Shown piece by piece: positions 7,011 to 11,910 of a DNA stretch of 11,910 nt. Below the pieces are notes generated by a model. It ran no database searches and was not told where the DNA came from. It saw only the letters and a list, made by a program, of their open reading frames with translations. Position 1 is the stretch's first letter. Each line of letters begins with the position of its first letter. The stretch is from Patescibacteria group bacterium (lineage in GTDB: Bacteria > Patescibacteriota > Kazan-3B-28). A program made the translations under genes and the position numbers. The DNA lies in assembly GCA_022703745.1 (NCBI GenBank), contig JAKLDB010000009.1:1-11910 (forward strand). The letters are read 5' to 3'.

Positions 7011-7539
7011 GTATCAAAAAATAGTGCCCCAACTGCAAAAAGACCTTGGACTCAAGTCAGTTTCTGCTGTGCCAAAAGTACAAAAGGTTGTCGTCCATGT
7101 CTCTGCTGGCCGTGCAGTACTTGAACCAAAGCTGATCGAAGTAGTTCGGGAGGAACTAAAGAAGATTACTGGACAACAGCCGGTAGTAACCCGAGCTCGC
7201 AAATCCATTGCTGGTTTCAAACTGCGTGAAAATGCTGAAATTGGTGTAATGGTCACATTGCGGGGGAAGCGGATGTATGATTTCCTTGATAAGCTAGTAA
7301 ACATCACCTTGCCGAGAGTCAGAGACTTCCAAGGTCTCCCAGACAAAGGTTTTGATAACCACGGTGGATTTAGTCTCGGTATCAGGGAACACATTGCTTT
7401 CCCTGAAGTAATTTTTGAAAACGTTGAGAAGATATTAAGTTTGCAAATTACCGTTGTAACCACAGGAAAAAACAAGGCGCAGACAAAAGCATTGCTGATC
7501 GCCCTAGGTTTTCCATTTCAACAAGGAGAAGGTAAATAA
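6997..7539 (+). CDS. rplE: 50S ribosomal protein L5
   Basis: L5 (uL5) binds 5S rRNA in the central protuberance and contacts P-site tRNA. The 180-residue product begins [18 protein letters not shown], then [58 protein letters not shown] and [10 protein letters not shown]. The segment [20 protein letters not shown] (119-138) corresponds to the usual FDGRGNYxLGIxEQxxFPE, with His and Gly at otherwise conserved Arg/Asn places. Family length is ~179. The ATG lies 14 bases inside the end of rplX without an SD, and N-terminal homology supports it. Confidence 0.97.
   Translation: MLKSKYQKIVPQLQKDLGLKSVSAVPKVQKVVVHVSAGRAVLEPKLIEVVREELKKITGQQPVVTRARKSIAGFKLRENAEIGVMVTLRGKRMYDFLDKLVNITLPRVRDFQGLPDKGFDNHGGFSLGIREHIAFPEVIFENVEKILSLQITVVTTGKNKAQTKALLIALGFPFQQGEGK
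7528..7532 (+). promoter_or_regulatory. Ribosome binding site of rpsN
   Basis: GAAGG, nine bases before the rpsN ATG at 7542, overlaps a second SD-like AAGGAG (7523-7528) that is 13 bases away. Both lie inside the rplE end. Confidence 0.55.
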
Positions 7540-7541
7540 AT

Positions 7542-7727
7542 ATGGCAAGAAAAGCATTAGTAAATAAAGCGAATAAAAAACCCAAATTTTCCACTCGGAT
7601 AAATCGGCGTTGTTCAATTTGCGGTCGTCCCCATGGATATATGCGAGATTTTGGAATCTGCCGCATTTGCTTCAGGGAACTTAGCCGTAATGGACAACTA
7701 CCAGGTATAAAAAAAGCTAGTTGGTAA
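7542..7727 (+). CDS. rpsN: 30S ribosomal protein S14, short zinc-binding type
   Basis: S14 (uS14) is a small 30S head protein. This is the 61-residue zinc form (often called type Z), in contrast to the ~100-residue zinc-free E. coli type. The four ligands are Cys24, Cys27, Cys40 and Cys43 in CSIC and CRIC, followed by the signature [18 protein letters not shown] that closes the protein. N-terminal [16 protein letters not shown] is typical. Length, ligand spacing and C-terminus match the family fully. It is two bases after rplE, in the A/T-rich junction AAATAAATATG, with a GAAGG nine bases upstream. Confidence 0.98.
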   Translation: MARKALVNKANKKPKFSTRINRRCSICGRPHGYMRDFGICRICFRELSRNGQLPGIKKASW

Positions 7728-7737
7728 TCAACATCAT

Positions 7738-8145
7738 ATGACTATGACCGATCCTATTTCAGACATGCTTACTACCCTGCGCAATGCAGTAGCTGTGCGC
7801 AAGGAAACAGTATCTATCCCATACTCCACCGTGCGTTTGGCTATTGCCAATCTTCTTGAAACAGAAGGATACCTGCGGAATGTAAACGTTGTCGAGAAGG
7901 AAACAAAATCTAAATTCAAGCAGATAACAATGACCATGAAATATGTTCCCAACGGAGATCCAGTTATCCAAGGCATCCGTCGGGTAAGTAAGCCAGGTCA
8001 AAGAATCTACAGCACTACTGGCCGGTTGCGCAAAGTTCTAGGCGGTGTGGGTATCTCTGTTGTATCCACCTCTCAAGGCCTAATGACAGATCACCAAGCT
8101 CGTAAAAAGAGTCTTGGGGGAGAAGTTCTATTCAAAATCTGGTAA
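7738..8145 (+). CDS. rpsH: 30S ribosomal protein S8
   Basis: S8 (uS8) is a primary 16S rRNA binder and, in E. coli, the repressor of the spc operon. The 135-residue protein has the N-terminal TDPISDMLTTLRNAVAVRKETVSIPYS and the C-terminal signature STSQGLMTDHQAR (110-122), then GGEVLFKIW. Two starts are possible, ATG 7738 and ATG 7744; neither has an SD and they differ by two residues. The family usually starts M.MTDPI..ML, so the first is preferred. It sits ten bases after rpsN. No S8-binding site like that of E. coli could be recognised upstream of rplE. Confidence 0.97.
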   Translation: MTMTDPISDMLTTLRNAVAVRKETVSIPYSTVRLAIANLLETEGYLRNVNVVEKETKSKFKQITMTMKYVPNGDPVIQGIRRVSKPGQRIYSTTGRLRKVLGGVGISVVSTSQGLMTDHQARKKSLGGEVLFKIW

Positions 8146-8150
8146 ACAAT

Positions 8151-8708
8151 ATGTCTAAAATAGGTAAACTACCAATTAAAGTTCCAGCCCAAGTTACCAT
8201 TACGGTAGCCGACGGTGAGATAAAGGTAAAAGGCCCCAAAGGAGAGCTGGTGGTTAGCCTACCTTCTTGCATCACCCTCAAACAAGAGGGAGATGAGCTC
8301 CACGTAGAAAGGGCCAACGAAGAAAAACCAACCAGAGCACTGCATGGACTTATTCGTTCTCTGGTAAACAATGCAGTAGAGGGTGTTACAAATGGATTCA
8401 CCAAAACTTTGGAAATAAACGGAGTTGGATACCGAGCAGAACTCAAAGGTAATGTAATCGTCTTGCATATTGGTCTTTCTCATCCCGTAGAAATCCCCGT
8501 GCTTGAAGGTGTGGAGATTAAATTAGAAAAGAACCAAGTCATAATTACCGGTATAGACAAACAACGGGTAGGGGAGATGGCTGCAGTTATTCGTTCCCAC
8601 AAGAAACCTGAACCATATAAAGGAAAAGGAATAAAATACATAGATGAAGTTATCCGTCGCAAGGCTGGTAAAACTGCTGCAACAGGCTCGGGTAAAACTG
8701 CCGGTTAA
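8151..8708 (+). CDS. rplF: 50S ribosomal protein L6
   Basis: L6 (uL6) lies at the base of the L7/L12 stalk near the sarcin-ricin loop and the factor-binding site. The 185-residue protein shows [50 protein letters not shown], the repeat-domain [19 protein letters not shown] with [10 protein letters not shown], and the C-terminal [19 protein letters not shown] (149-167). After residue 171 there is a short tail, [14 protein letters not shown], in which an 11-base unit occurs twice in frame. The usual length is ~178. No SD; it starts five bases after the rpsH stop. Confidence 0.97.
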   Translation: MSKIGKLPIKVPAQVTITVADGEIKVKGPKGELVVSLPSCITLKQEGDELHVERANEEKPTRALHGLIRSLVNNAVEGVTNGFTKTLEINGVGYRAELKGNVIVLHIGLSHPVEIPVLEGVEIKLEKNQVIITGIDKQRVGEMAAVIRSHKKPEPYKGKGIKYIDEVIRRKAGKTAATGSGKTAG

Positions 8709-8719
8709 AATATCTTAAT

Positions 8720-9070
8720 ATGTCCAAAGAAACTGCAAAAAGTAATCGTCGTCGTCAGCTCCGTACCAATCGGACCAGGATTAAGGTAGGCGTTCATGCT
8801 GCTCGTCCTCGGCTGGTGGTCCACCGAAGCAACAAATACATTTATGCTCAGATAGTAGATAGCGATGGTAAAGTTTTGGCTTCTGCCTCCAGTCTCAAAG
8901 TAAAAGTCAAGACTCCCATCGAACGTGCTACTCAAGTCGGCCAAGCCGTAGCGGCAGTAGCAGTTGAAAAGAAAGTCACCAAAGTAGCTTTTGATCGTCG
9001 CGGATACAAATATCACGGGCAAGTAAAAGCCTTGGCAGATGGTGCTCGCGAAGGAGGATTAAGTTTTTAA
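8720..9070 (+). CDS. rplR: 50S ribosomal protein L18
   Basis: L18 (uL18) binds 5S rRNA with L5 in the central protuberance. The 116 residues have a basic N-terminus ([16 protein letters not shown]), then [20 protein letters not shown] (28-47), [10 protein letters not shown], the helix [20 protein letters not shown], and the C-terminal signature [20 protein letters not shown] (91-110) ending EGGLSF. Length equals the family's (~117). No SD: the start lies in AT-rich sequence eleven bases after rplF. The C-terminal EGG codons produce an AAGGAGG, but it is 18 bases from the rpsE ATG. Confidence 0.97.
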   Translation: MSKETAKSNRRRQLRTNRTRIKVGVHAARPRLVVHRSNKYIYAQIVDSDGKVLASASSLKVKVKTPIERATQVGQAVAAVAVEKKVTKVAFDRRGYKYHGQVKALADGAREGGLSF

Positions 9071-9075
9071 ATAAT

Positions 9076-9660
9076 ATGGAAAAACCTCAAGAACACAATC
9101 AGGGACGTGGCAGGGGAGATCGGAACCATCATCGTTCTGCTCGCAAAGAAACTGTGCCATCAGAATTCCAAGAAAGAGTTCTGGAAATAAATCGTGTTAC
9201 TCGCGTTGTAAAAGGCGGAAAACGCATGAGATTTCGGGCTCTTGTAGTATTAGGTGACAAAATTAGTCGCGTGGCTTACGGTCTTGGCAAAGCTAATGAC
9301 GTTACCACTGCAGTTGCCAAAGCGGTGAATGAAGCCAAGAAAGATATCAAGAACGTCTATATGATCAAAGGCACTCTCCCATATCGGGTCCAAGCTAGTC
9401 ACAAGAGTGCAACGGTTCTGGTCAAACCAGCCAAGTCCGGTACTGGTCTCATCGCTGGTGGAGCAGTAAGAATTGTCTTGGAACTCGCTGGTGTCAAAGA
9501 TGCAGTTGCAAAGGTTCTTGGTTCTTCAAACAAGATAAGCAATGTTGTGGCAACCATTCAAGCCCTAGATAGTGTTCAACCTTCAGCAGACATTCTTGCT
9601 CATAGAGGTAAGATGGCTAAGCCAAAAGTAGAAAAAGAAGTTAAGGAAATAGCCAAGTAA
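9076..9660 (+). CDS. rpsE: 30S ribosomal protein S5
   Basis: S5 (uS5) sits at the mRNA entry and decoding region, important for fidelity. The double-stranded-RNA-binding-like N domain is FQERVLEINRVTRVVKGGKRMRF (31-53), followed by VVLGDKISRVAYGLGKANDV. The C domain shows GTLPYRVQASHKSATVLVKP, GTGLIAGGAVRIVLELAGVKD and VLGSSNKISNVVATIQAL, ending ILAHRGK. The common GDGNGRVG(F/V)G loop reads GDKISRVAYG (60-69), losing the conserved Asn-Gly. It has a Gly/Arg/His-rich N-terminal extension of about 20 residues and a lysine/glutamate tail after residue 180; the total is 194 (E. coli 167). It starts five bases after rplR. Confidence 0.97.
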   Translation: MEKPQEHNQGRGRGDRNHHRSARKETVPSEFQERVLEINRVTRVVKGGKRMRFRALVVLGDKISRVAYGLGKANDVTTAVAKAVNEAKKDIKNVYMIKGTLPYRVQASHKSATVLVKPAKSGTGLIAGGAVRIVLELAGVKDAVAKVLGSSNKISNVVATIQALDSVQPSADILAHRGKMAKPKVEKEVKEIAK

Positions 9661-9674
9661 TAATTGTTATAAAT

Positions 9675-10118
9675 ATGGATGCAATGCACGAAATTGTCGG
9701 AGTAACCAAGAATCCTACACGTAAACGTGTCGGTCGTGGTTCATCTGCCGGTGGCGGATCAACTGCCGGTCGGGGTAACAAAGGACAAAAATCAAGAACT
9801 GGTGGTCAAGTTCCAGCCTATTTCGAAGGAGGCCAAACCCCACTTATTAGACGACTCACCAAGCGTCGGGGATTTCGTTCTCATCGCAAATTTAGCGAAG
9901 TAAGGATCAACCTAAAAGATCTGCCTAAGTACGCCAAGGAAAATCAGCTCAAGATAAGTCAGCTCGTGGAGGAAGGTAAGATCATGCCAGATACCAAGGT
10001 AAAGATTTTGGGTGAAGGAACTCTTCCTGGTGCCTATTTGGTACAAGCTCATTTTATTTCTTCTTCTGCTCGCGCTAAAATCGAAGAGCAGGGAGGTAGT
10101 ATAGAGATTATTAAATAA
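9675..10118 (+). CDS. rplO: 50S ribosomal protein L15
   Basis: L15 (uL15) is a late-assembly 50S protein with a long glycine-rich N-terminal arm. The arm is clear at residues 16-44 (RKRVGRGSSAGGGSTAGRGN, then KGQKSRTGG), followed by YFEGGQTPLIRRLTKRRGF (49-67) and the globular C-terminal part with VKILGEGTLPGAYLVQAHFI and SSSARAKIEEQGGSIEII. The length of 147 is typical (E. coli 144). The start is ATG 9675, or ATG 9684 three codons later; no SD distinguishes them. Only 14 bases separate it from rpsE, so rpmD (L30) is absent. Its stop overlaps the secY ATG by one base (TAATG). Confidence 0.97.
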   Translation: MDAMHEIVGVTKNPTRKRVGRGSSAGGGSTAGRGNKGQKSRTGGQVPAYFEGGQTPLIRRLTKRRGFRSHRKFSEVRINLKDLPKYAKENQLKISQLVEEGKIMPDTKVKILGEGTLPGAYLVQAHFISSSARAKIEEQGGSIEIIK

Positions 10119-11401
10119 TGGCAAATATTCTTGAATCAATCAGACAGGTCTTCAAGCATCGCGACTTGCGTATGCGCATATTCTGGACTCTTATAATTGT
10201 TCTCATAGTTCGGATTGTTACTCATACTCCAATGCCAGGAGTCAACTTAGACGCTCTGTCTCAAGTATTTGCAAGCAACCAATATCTCGGACTGATTGAT
10301 CTCTTTTCTGGAGGTTCACTCAATCGTTTCTCTATTGCCATGATGGGTGTGGCTCCTTTTATCAATGCTTCGATTATCATGCAGCTCATGGGCATGGCTC
10401 TGCCAAGTGTGGAAGCATTGCAGAAAGAAGGTGAATATGGTCGTCGCAAAATAAACCAATATACTCGTTGGCTGACTATTCCCCTGGGAATGATCCAGGC
10501 CTACGGAATGATCGCTCTGCTTCAGCGTTCGGACATCAAAGTATTGGGAGATATCACGATGATGAAAATGTTGGCCATTATCCTCATTGTTACCGCCGGT
10601 ACAGTTCTGTTGATGTGGCTAGGTGAACTAATTTCCGAACATGGTATAGGCAATGGAGTCTCCATTATCATCTTCATAGGTATTCTAGCTAGTCTTCCTC
10701 AAGGGCTAACTAGTACAGTAGCCTTGTTTGATGCTAGCAAGCTTATTGAAATCCTAGCCTTTGCTGTTTTGGCTATTGCTACCGTATATCTAGTTGTTTA
10801 CATCACTGAAGGACAACGAAACATTCCCATTGCCTACGCGGGACGCGGAGGCGGAAATCGTCTTTACAGTGGCCAGACTAACCATCTTCCATTGCGGGTA
10901 AACCAAGCTGGTGTTATTCCCATCATCTTTGCAATCTCGCTTCTTCTTTTCCCAGGTCTTATTGCCTCATTCTTCGCTAATGCCAGAACACTTTGGATTG
11001 CAGAATCTGCCCAATGGTTGCAATCTGCTTTTAATGATAAATGGGTTTACGGTGCTCTGTATTTCGTTTTGGTTGTATTCTTTACTTACTTTTACACTTG
11101 GGTAGTCTTCAAGCCGGATCAAGTGGCAGAAAATATCCAGAAATCTGGAGGGTTTATTCCCGGTATTCGTCCAGGTCGGCAGACGATAGATTTCCTTGCC
11201 TATGTTAGTAATCGGATTACTTTGGCTGGTGCAATCTTCCTTGGACTTATCGCTGTATTACCCAACATTGTCGAAGGACTAACCAAAATCCAAACTCTTA
11301 CTTTGGGAGGAACTGGTCTGCTTATCGTTGTGTCAGTTGCGCTGGAATTGATGCGTCAGCTTCGCGCCCAGCTAATCATGAAGCGATATGACACCATCTA
11401 A
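10118..11401 (+). CDS. secY: Protein translocase subunit SecY
   Basis: SecY is the channel of the Sec translocon in the inner membrane; with SecE and SecA or the ribosome it exports and inserts proteins. The 427 residues give ten membrane segments at roughly 20-36, 76-93, 118-137, 150-170, 181-200, 209-229, 267-287, 310-331, 368-385 and 397-412. Family motifs are the plug region DLFSGGSLNRFSIAMMGVAP (61-80), GELISEHGIGNGVSIIIF, the cytosolic EGQRNIPIAYAGR (231-243), NQAGVIPIIFAISLLLFP (262-279), NIQKSGGFIPGIRPG (339-353) and the C-terminal RAQLIMKRYD, part of the ribosome/SecA contact. Length is normal. The start overlaps the rplO stop (TAATG), and the 3' end overlaps the next gene by 14 bases. 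Confidence 0.98.
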   Translation: MANILESIRQVFKHRDLRMRIFWTLIIVLIVRIVTHTPMPGVNLDALSQVFASNQYLGLIDLFSGGSLNRFSIAMMGVAPFINASIIMQLMGMALPSVEALQKEGEYGRRKINQYTRWLTIPLGMIQAYGMIALLQRSDIKVLGDITMMKMLAIILIVTAGTVLLMWLGELISEHGIGNGVSIIIFIGILASLPQGLTSTVALFDASKLIEILAFAVLAIATVYLVVYITEGQRNIPIAYAGRGGGNRLYSGQTNHLPLRVNQAGVIPIIFAISLLLFPGLIASFFANARTLWIAESAQWLQSAFNDKWVYGALYFVLVVFFTYFYTWVVFKPDQVAENIQKSGGFIPGIRPGRQTIDFLAYVSNRITLAGAIFLGLIAVLPNIVEGLTKIQTLTLGGTGLLIVVSVALELMRQLRAQLIMKRYDTI

Positions 11402-11910
11402 ACCAGACATTATCCTCTACGGTGGTCCCGGTTCTGGGAAAAGCACTCAGGCCATTCAACTCGTCAAGAAACTTCGCGCCCAACATCTAAACATGGGTGC
11501 TTTGCTTCGTGAAGTGGCTAAATCTTCTTCGGCTGAAGGAAAAAAGATGAAGCAAATAACTAGTCAGGGAAAACTTGCTCCCGTACATATTACCAATAGG
11601 TTGGCGGAGAAATTTATCCGTCAAGCGGGGAAGCATCAGATAGTCTTTGATGGCTATCCTAGAGATCTTTGTCAGATGAAGTTTTTGGAAAATATACTAG
11701 AAAAAAACAATCGTCATTCGGTAATGGTGTTTATTAAACTCCCCATTAGTGTTGCTCGTGCTCGTCTTTTGAATCGAGCAAAGATTGAACACCGTATAGA
11801 TGATCTAGATCCCAAGGCTCTGACTCGTCGTATTCAAGTCTTTAGTGAACAATCCAAAAAACTGTTAGCAAGTTACCGCAAACAAAAACGTCTAATTACC
11901 ATAAATGGCG
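11388..11910 (+). CDS. adk: Adenylate kinase-type nucleoside monophosphate kinase, 3'-truncated by the window edge
   Basis: The product is a P-loop kinase of the adenylate kinase family, which interconverts ATP, NMP and NDPs. The 174 visible residues have the P-loop GGPGSGKST (12-20), GKLAPVHITNRL (61-72), the NMP site FDGYPRDLCQM (87-97) with Arg92 and Gln96 matching E. coli Arg88 and Gln92, and RLLNRAKIEHRIDDLDPKAL (126-145) with RRIQVF. The LID between Arg130 and Arg136 is only a few residues, so this is the short-LID type without the zinc/insertion domain. The NMP motif, usually STGDxLR, reads NMGALLR (35-41): the base-contacting Thr and the Asp are lost, Arg41 is kept. Specificity for AMP is therefore likely from its place after secY, but not certain. 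It starts 14 bases inside secY, with no SD. Confidence 0.88.
   Translation, partial: MTPSKPDIILYGGPGSGKSTQAIQLVKKLRAQHLNMGALLREVAKSSSAEGKKMKQITSQGKLAPVHITNRLAEKFIRQAGKHQIVFDGYPRDLCQMKFLENILEKNNRHSVMVFIKLPISVARARLLNRAKIEHRIDDLDPKALTRRIQVFSEQSKKLLASYRKQKRLITING

Noticed and set aside
7014..7475. 153-codon open frame on the minus strand across rplE
   Set aside because: It is antisense to a certain L5 gene, matches no family I recognise and has no start context. Long antisense frames are expected where the sense codon use is biased.
9051..9057. AAGGAGG as the rpsE ribosome binding site
   Set aside because: It is 18 bases from the ATG and simply encodes the conserved Glu-Gly-Gly end of L18.
10091..10097. 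GGGAGGT as the secY ribosome binding site
   Set aside because: It lies 20 bases before the ATG, too far for normal pairing, and encodes conserved L15 residues (Gly-Gly-Ser).
10911..11105. 64-codon + strand frame inside secY, rich in Phe/Leu/Ser
   Set aside because: It lies wholly inside a conserved membrane-protein gene in another frame; its hydrophobicity follows from the T-rich secY codons.
1..11910. A previously undescribed system hidden in the window
   Set aside because: Every stretch above about 65 bases is accounted for by recognisable housekeeping genes in conserved order; no unassigned gene, repeat array or mobile element remains.

Overview
The window is one continuous stretch of the str/S10/spc ribosomal-protein supercluster, all on the + strand. 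It starts inside an EF-Tu gene (tuf, 5' end missing) and ends inside an adenylate-kinase-type gene (3' end missing). Between them lie 20 ribosomal-protein genes and secY. The order is tuf, rpsJ, rplC, rplD, rplW, rplB, rpsS, rplV, rpsC, rplP, rpmC, rpsQ, rplN, rplX, rplE, rpsN, rpsH, rplF, rplR, rpsE, rplO, secY, adk. I see no mobile element, CRISPR array, tRNA or rRNA gene, and no gene-free stretch above 65 bases.

The organism is a bacterium using the standard code: stops are mostly TAA, with three TAG and one TGA. The best guess is a Candidate Phyla Radiation (Patescibacteria) member. The reasons are: rpmD (L30), which normally sits between rpsE and rplO, is absent, as is known across that group; the rRNA-binding proteins diverge at positions that are usually near-invariant (L2, L3, L5, S5, L22); several proteins carry lysine/alanine-rich tails; S14 is the short zinc type; and most starts lack a Shine-Dalgarno sequence. 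The exact lineage (for example Microgenomates-like) cannot be settled from this window.

Layout: 1-1061 is the tuf 3' part. Positions 1062-1123 hold a strong imperfect hairpin, then rpsJ. Positions 1508-1571 hold a second hairpin directly upstream of the rplC ribosome binding site. From rplC to adk the genes are packed with gaps of 0 to about 11 bases, or overlaps of 1, 4, 8 or 14 bases. This suggests one long polycistronic transcript with translational coupling. I found no convincing promoter or intrinsic terminator.

Functionally the cluster co-expresses EF-Tu (tRNA delivery), the core 30S and 50S proteins (decoding centre, peptidyl-transferase surroundings, exit tunnel), the SecY channel onto which the ribosome docks, and a nucleotide kinase. 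It is a housekeeping region and I see no evidence of a new system. The points worth a second look are the two intergenic hairpins, the unusual NMP-binding motif of the kinase, substitutions at near-invariant ribosomal residues, the lack of L30, and the SD-poor, overlap-rich translation layout.
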